Below, piece by piece: positions 8,537 through 14,397 of a stretch of DNA of 17,558 nucleotides. The translations under genes were made by a program, and so were the position numbers. Source of the DNA: Pelotomaculum sp. UBA1371 (GTDB taxonomy: Bacteria; Bacillota; Desulfotomaculia; Desulfotomaculales; Pelotomaculaceae); NCBI GenBank assembly GCA_002305915.1, contig DBRJ01000019.1, positions 1 to 17,558 of the forward strand. Direction: 5' to 3'. Under the pieces are notes generated by a model that saw nothing but the letters and a program-made list of their open reading frames with translations, was not told the DNA's origin and searched no databases. The first letter of the stretch is position 1. Every line of letters begins with the position of its first letter.

Positions 8537-9233
8537 TACCCCCGGCACCTCCTTCAAACAACCTGTTTATTTCGCCGACCCGGCTGTCGTTGAGGTAATA
8601 ATTCAGCATCAGGTCGTCGAGCTTTCTGGTGGTGCGTATTTCCCGGTCATCATCCACAATCCTGAGCAGGTTCTCCCGCTCCAGCAGCCGGCAGGCGTTC
8701 AGGATGGTGCCCACCTTTGTCTTGCGGCCCTTTTCTTCAAAATCCTGCTTGCTATCCCACAGTTCCGCCACTCTGATAAAATTGACGGCGTACCTTTCCT
8801 CCAGCGCGGTTGCCTGAGCACTGTCTTCCAGGGCAAGGGCAAAGCGCTTGTCCAGCTCCTCAATCAACTTGCTGATCCTTAAAAACTCCCGCTGTTTGGG
8901 ATTCCTGTTCCGGCTGCCATAGAAAAGGTAAAGAATGAACATGGAGATATAACAGAGCAGGTAGGCGTCAACCAGCCTGGCGTCAGAGGCCACCCATTCC
9001 CGGAAGTCCTTGGTTATAAAGCCCAGCAGGCTGTTCCCGCTATCCGGGACAAGGTAGATTGCGCTGGAAGCTTCCACGATCCTGAAGTCCATTTCTTCTT
9101 CGAACTCAGCCAGGATTGACCGGACTTCGCTGTTGCGGAACTCCAGAAAAAGGTCCCCATCAGTCTCCCTGTCCAGCTGCCCCTTATCCAGCAATTTCCT
9201 GAATATCTTTATGGCTGTATTTAAATGGCTCAA
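8523..9233 (-). CDS. jetB: Wadjet defence protein JetB (MukE/MksE-like)
   Basis: A 236-aa protein in the position of the MukE/MksE/JetB subunit, a KITE-type winged-helix protein that bridges the kleisin JetA and the JetC heads. I assign it mainly from size, operon position and a helix-rich layout. The N-terminal helices (1-20) are followed by a strand-rich stretch (~48-73), a hydrophobic helical centre (~80-105), and a C-terminal winged-helix-like segment (~172-225). It probably belongs to the DUF6063-type JetB group, recalled rather than searched. The start is TTG, with GAGGTGA 7 nt upstream. Its TTGA overlaps the jetA stop by 4 bp. Its last codons (EGGAGGNAQD) contain the ribosome binding site and ATG of jetC, which shows tight packing of the operon. 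Confidence 0.85.
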   Translation of the reverse strand: MSHLNTAIKIFRKLLDKGQLDRETDGDLFLEFRNSEVRSILAEFEEEMDFRIVEASSAIYLVPDSGNSLLGFITKDFREWVASDARLVDAYLLCYISMFILYLFYGSRNRNPKQREFLRISKLIEELDKRFALALEDSAQATALEERYAVNFIRVAELWDSKQDFEEKGRKTKVGTILNACRLLERENLLRIVDDDREIRTTRKLDDLMLNYYLNDSRVGEINRLFEGGAGGNAQD

Positions 9234-10849
9234 GCAAAGCTCACCTCGATCACGAAATCACTGATGGCGACACGCCTGCTGAACATGACATCCCCCCGGC
9301 GGGATGATATTTCCTCTTCGAATACTCTCTCGTCGGGCTTTGTAATCACTATTTTTTTCACCCCGTACAAATCAGGGCGTTTGTCTTCAATACAGTACAG
9401 GCAGAACCCGACGTCCAGCTCTCCGGTGGCGTTGGCCACCACTTCATCGTGCTGCTCTTTCCAGGCTGTGATGTCAATAACGTTCAGATCATAAAGCTTC
9501 AGCATCGATATAAAAATAAGATCATCTGCGGTCAGCAGTTCAAAAATGTCCTCCCGTTCTTTCAGGTATTCAAACAGTTCTCCAAATCTGTAGGCCGCCC
9601 CTTTGCCCGCGGCAAACTCCAGGATGCTGCGGATGAATTCCGTATTGGCTTCGTTCATTCTTTTAATTTTGATCCGCTCGATATCTTCTCCTAGTTCTTC
9701 AATGGCCACTCCCTCCGCCGTCCCCTCCTCCTGCCGGAGCCGGGACTGGCGTTCAAACAGCGAGAGCAGGTTGAGCTTCCGGTCCGGGTTAGGCCTGAAG
9801 AGGGGATTCAACAGCTTCCACAGGGAAGGAACGGCGCTCTCCCGGCAGCTTTCCAGGGGAATCAGGATTTCCCGTTCAAAGTCATAGTTCCGGGCCAGGG
9901 AAAGGGAAAAGGAGTCCGCGATGGTTTCCTTGTAGATCCTGGCCAGGCTGTGCCGCTCGAGGATCAGCTCCTTCTGCTCGTCGATGGTGGTATTGATGTT
10001 TCTCCTGATGACGGCTATCTCCGAACGCGCCCTCCTCATCTCTTCGTCCAGAACGCCCCTGGAAGCTTCCTCTTCTTTAAGACGCTCCTCCGACAGCACG
10101 ATCATATCCCGGATTTCTTTCATAATGCCGTACTCTTCCTCCAGCAGGGTGTATGTGCTGCCCACCAGCCTTTCAAACTCCTGGATATCCACATCGTAAA
10201 TGTTTTCCCTTATTTTCTGGATGAACTGCCTGATGTCGTTCTTTTTCTGCCTGATCATCTGCACCAGGTTGCCGCTCTGCCCGATGGCCTTTTTGTAGTT
10301 TTTGCGCCTGATCAGTTCGCGCAGCTTCAGCTCTTCTATGGTAAAGCTGATCTCCTGTTCCACTTCCTTGGTCCTGAAGAGCAGGTCATAACCCTGGTCC
10401 GTAAGCTGGTAGGTGGTCACATAGCCCCGCTCCACCTCCTTCAGCTTGTCGTCAATGAGCCTGATCCGGACCGGGGCCAGACCCTGCCCGTACCTCATCA
10501 CCGGGTAATACCTTGCTTCCCCGCCGTTTTGCAAGATGTCTTTGATAATGTACTCCGTGATCGTGCGAACAGCCGGCGCTGGAAAATCCAGGCCATAATC
10601 AGGCATAATCCCGGCAACAAAGGCCGCGATACTGTCCATAGTGCATTCTTCATCCTCGGCGAGAGTCCTTTCCATGATGAATACAAGGACGGAGAATATA
10701 ATATTATCAAGCTGTCCCGGGTCGAACAGCCTCTCGATGTCCATCCTCCGGTTGCCCCGGTTGACGATGGAATCGACGGCCGCCACAATCTGCATCCTTT
10801 TCTCAAAGCCTTCAAGAAACTCAAAGCCCCGCCTGTTCATTTGCGCCAT
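9230..10849 (-). CDS. jetA: Wadjet defence kleisin-like protein JetA
   Basis: A 539-aa protein in the position of the MukF/MksF/JetA kleisin, which links the two JetC heads and carries JetB. The N-terminal part (~1-155) looks like winged-helix domains (for example GYVTTYQLTDQGYDLLF at 142-158). A long charged helical region (~160-310) follows, and the C-terminal ~110 residues are strand-rich, as expected for a head-contacting domain. It probably corresponds to the DUF5716-type JetA rather than the DUF3375 JetA of type I Wadjet, so the system is likely type II or III; this is from memory and untested. The ATG follows a weak GAAGCGGGG ribosome binding site. Its upstream gap to jetD holds a repeat array, so jetABC may have its own transcription start there. 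Confidence 0.88.
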   Translation of the reverse strand: MAQMNRRGFEFLEGFEKRMQIVAAVDSIVNRGNRRMDIERLFDPGQLDNIIFSVLVFIMERTLAEDEECTMDSIAAFVAGIMPDYGLDFPAPAVRTITEYIIKDILQNGGEARYYPVMRYGQGLAPVRIRLIDDKLKEVERGYVTTYQLTDQGYDLLFRTKEVEQEISFTIEELKLRELIRRKNYKKAIGQSGNLVQMIRQKKNDIRQFIQKIRENIYDVDIQEFERLVGSTYTLLEEEYGIMKEIRDMIVLSEERLKEEEASRGVLDEEMRRARSEIAVIRRNINTTIDEQKELILERHSLARIYKETIADSFSLSLARNYDFEREILIPLESCRESAVPSLWKLLNPLFRPNPDRKLNLLSLFERQSRLRQEEGTAEGVAIEELGEDIERIKIKRMNEANTEFIRSILEFAAGKGAAYRFGELFEYLKEREDIFELLTADDLIFISMLKLYDLNVIDITAWKEQHDEVVANATGELDVGFCLYCIEDKRPDLYGVKKIVITKPDERVFEEEISSRRGDVMFSRRVAISDFVIEVSFA

Positions 10850-10891
10850 CCCCCGCTTCTCTTGAAAATAGGCTTATTCATATTCTGCTTG

Positions 10892-11074
10892 TGCCGCGGC
10901 AGTGGCATGGGTGTCTACCCCGAGCAGAGACATTTTCAACCTGAGCATAAATATTTTCAACTTGTTCATAGACATTTCAACCTGAACATAAACATTCCAT
11001 CTTGAGAATATACATTTCCAACCTGATAATAGATTTTAACCTCTGCCGGGTCCGCGTCGCGGCATGATTGTCTA
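10892..11074 (-). repeat. Repeat array between jetD and jetA: hairpin, six ~21-bp units, hairpin
   Basis: Read on the - strand, this begins with TAGACAATCATGCCGC (11074-11059) and an imperfect GC-rich hairpin. Next come six degenerate tandem units of 18-21 bp, consensus AGGTTGAAAATGTCT plus about six more bases. Their + coordinates are 11025-11042, 11004-11024, 10984-11003, 10964-10983, 10943-10963 and 10922-10942. A second hairpin module follows (10917-10892), with TAGACACCCATGCC and TGCCGCGGCA. The modules and their order match those at 1331-1441. No open reading frame lies inside. The units decay away from consensus, which suggests an old insertion. Confidence 0.8.
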
Positions 11075-12121
11075 ACCCAGGATCCTTGCTACCACCTGGT
11101 AATTGATGATCTCCTGGGGTATGTACCTGCCCCTTTCCAAAATAGCAGCCAGCACACCGGCCGCATCAAAGCCCAGCAGGGAAGCGAATTCCGCCAGGGG
11201 AGCCTCTAAATCCCGCTCGTCCGGCGACTCCGGCAGGTCTATATCCCCGGCCAGCTTGAGCATAAGCCGGTACAAGGCGGAAAAGGGCCGGATTAGAAGG
11301 CCGGGGTTGGCCGCCCTGGCCCGGAAAAACAGGCGGATCCCCTCCCGGTCCAGGTCGCCGAAATAAAGAAAAGGCCCGGCTTGTCCCCCTTTAACGCCCA
11401 GCATCAGGGCCTTGTATTCCTCCAGGGCGCCGCGCTTGGAAATTTTATTGCCTTCACCGTAAAGGAGCACATCCACAGGAGTGCCGGATACTCTGTTCTT
11501 CCCGGTTTCCTGGAACAGTTTTCTGAAAGTATACCAGGTATCCTTGTTCTCCAGGATAAGTACGGTCATCTGCTCCCGGCGGTCGTGCACGTATTCGAAA
11601 AACGGCTCCGGGGTATCGTAGCAGTTCAGGAAATCTTCTCCCAGACCACTGAATTTGAGGACTTCCCTTACAAGGGCGGAACTCTGGTCAAGGAGTTTTT
11701 CCCTGCCCCACACGGAAAATGACCTTTCCTTGCGGGACATGGGTTCTTCCAGCAATTCCGGCGAATACCACAGATACCGGCTCAGGCCCCCGACAATCTC
11801 CTGGTGCTTTTTGAATAAATCCGGCCTTTTCAGATAACCGGCGATATTTAAGGCAGGATTGAGCTGCCGGATGGATTCAAGATAACTCTGAAAATCTTCC
11901 TTTGGTTTGATGATGCGGTATTTATTGAACAGGGGCGGCAGCCTGCCGTTCGAGCCCGAAGACTTGACAGGTACAAGCAATCCGTCTGCAACCAGCTTTT
12001 CGACCACCCGGTGGAACGAGTTATAATCAGGCTGCCGGACAACCCTCTGCAGTTCCGTTTCAGTTAGAGTTGTTTTTCCTATTGTTTTGACGTATTTCCA
12101 CAACTCATCAACCAGCCCCAA
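11072..12121 (-). CDS. jetD: Wadjet defence Toprim-fold nuclease JetD
   Basis: A 349-aa DUF2220/DUF3322-type protein, the DNA-cleaving subunit of Wadjet. In this family JetD cuts circular plasmid DNA after the JetABC motor has extruded it. The N-terminal half looks like a winged-helix/arm region (the first ~60 residues are helix-turn-helix-like). The C-terminal half carries the Toprim signature: a strand with E191 in LILENKDT, a second strand with GEGN (222-225), and GDLD with D256 and D258. RYIPQE (332-337) near the end is typical of the family. The start is TTG, preceded by GAGAGG at a somewhat long spacing. Unusually, jetD is the first gene of the operon, separated from jetA by a repeat array. 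Its TAG stop is the first triplet of that array. Confidence 0.9.
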   Translation of the reverse strand: MGLVDELWKYVKTIGKTTLTETELQRVVRQPDYNSFHRVVEKLVADGLLVPVKSSGSNGRLPPLFNKYRIIKPKEDFQSYLESIRQLNPALNIAGYLKRPDLFKKHQEIVGGLSRYLWYSPELLEEPMSRKERSFSVWGREKLLDQSSALVREVLKFSGLGEDFLNCYDTPEPFFEYVHDRREQMTVLILENKDTWYTFRKLFQETGKNRVSGTPVDVLLYGEGNKISKRGALEEYKALMLGVKGGQAGPFLYFGDLDREGIRLFFRARAANPGLLIRPFSALYRLMLKLAGDIDLPESPDERDLEAPLAEFASLLGFDAAGVLAAILERGRYIPQEIINYQVVARILG

Positions 12122-12170
12122 AAAAATCGCCTCTCCCGCTTCCTTTAAGTTTTAGTTTCTAGCTCTCTTT

Positions 12171-12190
12171 AGATAATCAAAGATAATCAA
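12171..12190. repeat. Exact tandem AGATAATCAA x2 in the jetD leader
   Basis: The decamer AGATAATCAA occurs twice back to back about 50 bp before the jetD start codon and downstream of the candidate promoter. It could be an operator site for a regulator of the defence operon. That role is an inference from position only. Confidence 0.5.
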
Positions 12191-12232
12191 CTAAAAAATA
12201 CAGGTTTCCGGTATTAGCCAAAGCACACCATA

Positions 12233-12261
12233 ATTATATAATAAATACACAAACTTTTAAA
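12233..12261 (-). promoter_or_regulatory. Candidate sigma-A promoter of the jetDABC operon
   Basis: On the - strand, TTTAAA (12261-12256) and a perfect TATAAT (12238-12233) are spaced by 17 bp, about 110 bp before the jetD start. The region is very AT-rich, so chance matches are possible, but this is the best -35/-10 pair upstream of jetD. Confidence 0.5.
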
Positions 12262-12514
12262 ATCTGAATATTTGTTACAATTTACTCAACTTGAACTGCC
12301 CGGGAACATTTATTCTGCACAGGGCCTGTCTTATCCGGCATATGTCAAGTATAATAGAAAAAACATGGTGGAGCAGCGTCGGATCGAAGAACTGGAGGTA
12401 GCGGGGGCAAGGACCGGAACCCTCTGTCTTATTTTGAGCCTTAAAGATATCACCTTCCTTGCCCTGCAAAGCACGGGCTTATTAAGGAATTATTAAACAG
12501 AGAGGAAGAACAGT

Positions 12515-12763
12515 ATAGATAGAACAAGATTCCGTAAAACCGGCATTATCCTGATTATACTTTCCTTTGTTCTTTACGGAGGGCTGTTAATTGTCCCTTT
12601 TACCCCTTACCCATTGGGCACAAAGGCAGCAATTTCCTCAATCCTGATTGTATCGGGGGAAATATCATTCTGGGTCGGCGGCTTCATTCTCGGTAAAGAA
12701 CTGGTAATGAAATACAGGAGACACCTGAATCCCTTGCGCTGGTTTAAGAAGAAAAAGGAATAA
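12515..12763 (+). CDS. Small membrane protein of the 'transporter suffix domain' type, non-canonical AUA start
   Basis: An 82-codon frame with two hydrophobic segments: IILIILSFVLYGGLLIVPF at ~11-29, and a second at ~39-60 that includes SGEISFWVGGFILGKELV. It ends in a basic tail, YRRHLNPLRWFKKKKE. I recognise this as resembling the short 'transporter suffix' proteins of bacteria, which have the same GEI-FW-GG--GKE and K-YR--LNP pattern; that is recall, not a search. The frame opens after TAA at 12494-12496 and has no ATG, GTG or TTG before the conserved part. GAGAGG at 12500-12505 sits 9 nt before an ATA at 12515, which is the best start. Either AUA is used or the start codon was lost. It converges with the LysM gene 17 bp away. 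Confidence 0.65.
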   Translation: MDRTRFRKTGIILIILSFVLYGGLLIVPFTPYPLGTKAAISSILIVSGEISFWVGGFILGKELVMKYRRHLNPLRWFKKKKE

Positions 12764-12780
12764 AGACAAAAATGCAGGGA

Positions 12781-13413
12781 CTAACTATTACGCACAACAA
12801 GGACCTCACTGGATTTAGTACAAATACTGTCAAGGCAGGCAACAACAAAAACACGGCCCAGGGTACCTGCGGGCACCCGCCAGAGTATTTCGGCAACCCC
12901 GGTAACCGCACTGGGACAATCGATTCCGATCAGCCGGGCGTTTTCACAAGCTTCGGTGCCGGTAGGTTCCAGGAAGAAGAAGGCCCGGGAGACCGGGCGG
13001 TTGAAGGTGGCCCGGACAATTACACGGCCATCAAGCTGAACTGCCCCGTCAGCCCTGGGCAAAGGCTGACCCGTTTCTGAAAGGAGCCTGAGTGACAGGA
13101 CGCGAAGCTGCCGGCCATCCGGCGCAGGTGTTGGCGTGGGAGTTGGAGTTGGCCGCGGTGTGGGCGTAGGTGTTGGTGTTGGCCTGGGTCTACCGGTAGG
13201 AATGCAGATGACCTGCCCTGCAAAAATAATGTCGGGGTTTTCGATCTGCGGGTTAGCGTCGACAATCTGCCGGACTGTCACGCCAAATTTTTTAGCGATG
13301 TTGAAGAGTGTATCTGAAGCCTTTACGGTGTAGAACTGACCGTCACATTCCCGGGGCGGAGCCGGGATTTGCCCTTCAGAGTTCAGAGAACCCCTATATT
13401 TGTCATCACTCAA
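12781..13413 (-). CDS. LysM domain protein with Pro-Thr linker, possibly a spore coat or cortex protein
   Basis: A 210-aa protein. It has an N-terminal stretch without a hydrophobic signal peptide (1-26) and one LysM domain at ~27-72 (FYTVKASDTLFNIAKKFGV then QVICIP). A low-complexity linker of Pro-Thr repeats (~73-98) leads to a C-terminal beta-rich domain of unknown function (~100-210). LysM binds N-acetylglucosamine polymers such as peptidoglycan. The lack of a signal peptide in a sporulating organism suggests delivery to the spore surface from the mother cell, as for SafA-like proteins; this is an inference. The start is TTG, with AAGGGGGT about 8 nt upstream. The gene converges with the small membrane gene and stands alone on its strand. 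Confidence 0.82.
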   Translation of the reverse strand: MSDDKYRGSLNSEGQIPAPPRECDGQFYTVKASDTLFNIAKKFGVTVRQIVDANPQIENPDIIFAGQVICIPTGRPRPTPTPTPTPRPTPTPTPTPAPDGRQLRVLSLRLLSETGQPLPRADGAVQLDGRVIVRATFNRPVSRAFFFLEPTGTEACENARLIGIDCPSAVTGVAEILWRVPAGTLGRVFVVACLDSICTKSSEVLVVRNS

Positions 13414-13418
13414 ACTTT

Positions 13419-13480
13419 ATTACCCCCTTGCTCTATTCTCAGTTGATTTACTATATGCAAATAATGGAGCAAGGTGTAAT
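13419..13480. promoter_or_regulatory. Inverted repeat and possible sigma-K-like promoter upstream of the LysM gene
   Basis: Imperfect inverted repeats of 14-15 bp lie at 13419-13433 and 13467-13480 (CTTGCTC pairs with GAGCAAG). The left arm includes the LysM ribosome binding site. On the - strand, CATATAGTA (13457-13449) fits the mother-cell sigma-K -10 pattern CATAnnnTA, with ACC 15 bp upstream (13475-13473). Both assignments are tentative. Confidence 0.3.
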
Positions 13481-13503
13481 TTTTGTAACCCTAAAATGTA
13501 TAA

Positions 13504-13848
13504 TTCAGTGCAAGTTTTGGACAGGCAAACTTCCAGCCTGTTATTTTTGTAAACTCAGAAAGTGACATTGACGTTGAAATCTGTGAGGCTGTGGTCGCCC
13601 CTGGCAGGGATTCGGAGAAGATAAAGTTTAAAAGGACCGAGGGGTATCCCACCGCTGCCTGCGTTATTCATAGGGGACCGTATAACACCATCGGCCTGGC
13701 CTACAGCACCGTTATGAAATGGATTGAGGAAAACGGTTATGAAATTGCAGGTCATCCCAGGGAATCGTATATAGACGGATGCTGGAATAAAGAAGACCCC
13801 GCTGATTGGACCACTGAAATCCAGGTTCCGGTAAATGCAAAGCTATAG
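13504..13848 (+). pseudogene. 5'-truncated GyrI-like (AraC/BmrR-type effector-binding) domain
   Basis: The open frame resembles only the second half of a GyrI-like small-molecule-binding domain. The motifs are DIDVEICEAV, then HRGPYNTIGLAYSTVMKWIE, then AGHPRESYID, and a final TEIQVPV. Family members are normally about 150-160 aa, often fused to a MerR or AraC DNA-binding domain. Here the first half and any DNA-binding part are missing, and a TAA (13501-13503) precedes the frame. The only standard start is GTG at 13591, which would begin inside the conserved domain and lacks a ribosome binding site. Family-like sequence continues upstream of it to about 13550. I read it as a decayed remnant; an expressed 85-aa fragment from 13591 cannot be excluded. 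A strong hairpin terminator follows. Confidence 0.65.
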
Positions 13849-13929
13849 TTTTGTTTAGATTGAAGCTGCGGACTCGGGTTTAAACAGAAAAGAGCCGTTT
13901 TAATAATGCTTGTCGTAACGTTTCATGAA

Positions 13930-13974
13930 GGAAACTTGAACTGGTTTTATTACACCAACCAGTTCAAGTTTTCC
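13930..13974. terminator. Bidirectional hairpin terminator
   Basis: GGAAACTTGAACTGGTT (13930-13946) pairs with AACCAGTTCAAG-TTTTCC (13957-13974), giving a 17-bp stem with one bulged T and a 10-nt loop. A partial T-rich tail follows on the + strand. It lies between the convergent GyrI-like fragment and sspH. Confidence 0.85.
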
Positions 13975-14018
13975 TTTAATTTTGATAAGGTTTAACTGCC
14001 CTATTACGCCGTTGTTCT

Positions 14019-14198
14019 CTAACCCTCAATCAGTTCGGCCACGGGTACCTCCCTTACCCCTTCCCCTCCATCCACAGGCTTAACCATTGCCGTGCCATCC
14101 TCCGGAATTACGCTTTCGATCCAGATGGGCGAACCATGGTGCAGTACGGTAATGGTTTCGTCCACATTCAATATCTGCCGTGCCCTTTGAATATCCAT
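14019..14198 (-). CDS. sspH: Small acid-soluble spore protein, SspH family
   Basis: A 59-aa protein, MDIQRARQIL at the start, then ETITVLHHGSPIWIESV and DGTAMVKPVDG, ending in REVPVAELIEG. This matches the whole length of the SspH family of minor small acid-soluble spore proteins, which accumulate in the forespore. I chose the ATG at 14198, with GAGGG just upstream, because it gives the typical family length. An upstream ATG at 14321 would add 41 residues that resemble nothing in the family. The gene is monocistronic: a terminator follows, and the ClC gene upstream has its own terminator. No forespore sigma-G promoter could be fixed with confidence. This gene is the best single sign that the organism forms endospores. 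Confidence 0.9.
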   Translation of the reverse strand: MDIQRARQILNVDETITVLHHGSPIWIESVIPEDGTAMVKPVDGGEGVREVPVAELIEG

Positions 14199-14343
14199 AT
14201 TATCCCTCATATCTTTGGTTTTTGTTAAAATAACATTCCCCTCAAAGAAAAAATAATACATCCATGAGCTGTATTCATCTGGCAAAGCCTGCCTTAAATG
14301 TATTATTAGATAAAATTTCAAATGTAATTATCAAAATAATAAT

Positions 14344-14379
14344 GGAAGCAAAAGAACGTCCCTTTGTTCCTTTGCTTCC
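14344..14379 (-). terminator. Rho-independent terminator of the ClC gene
   Basis: On the - strand, GGAAGCAAAGGAAC and GTTCTTTTGCTTCC form a 14-bp stem with one G-T wobble and an 8-nt loop, followed by ATTATTATTTT. It lies about 20 bp after the ClC stop codon. Confidence 0.88.
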
Positions 14380-14397
14380 TGTTTAAATCTACCTTGC

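Larger units (their letters stand above)
12122..12514. other. Non-coding gap and leader between divergent jetD and the small membrane gene
   Basis: The left third holds the jetD promoter and the decamer repeat. The right part carries a TATAAT at 12350-12355 on the + strand with only a weak -35. It also holds a possible leader for the small membrane gene, with a perfect 9-bp inverted repeat GGGCAAGGA/TCCTTGCCC (12405-12413 and 12456-12464). A 74-codon open frame at 12272-12496 is in the same frame as the downstream gene and ends in TAA just before it. It has no visible ribosome binding site or recognisable domain, so I do not call it a gene. Confidence 0.5.

Noticed and set aside
9950..11005. 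A 351-codon + strand frame opposite jetA and the repeat array
   Set aside because: It overlaps a well-supported gene, is rich in His, Pro and Leu as antisense frames often are, and has no family resemblance. Its last part is just the tandem repeats.
10892..11074. CRISPR array reading of the ~21-bp repeats
   Set aside because: The units are directly adjacent without unique spacers, they are degenerate, and no cas gene is present.
13555..13755. A 66-codon - strand frame over the GyrI-like fragment
   Set aside because: It is antisense to a recognisable domain and has no features of its own.
14199..14321. Longer start for sspH giving a 100-aa protein
   Set aside because: The extra 41 residues do not resemble SspH, and the ATG at 14198 has a ribosome binding site and gives the family length.
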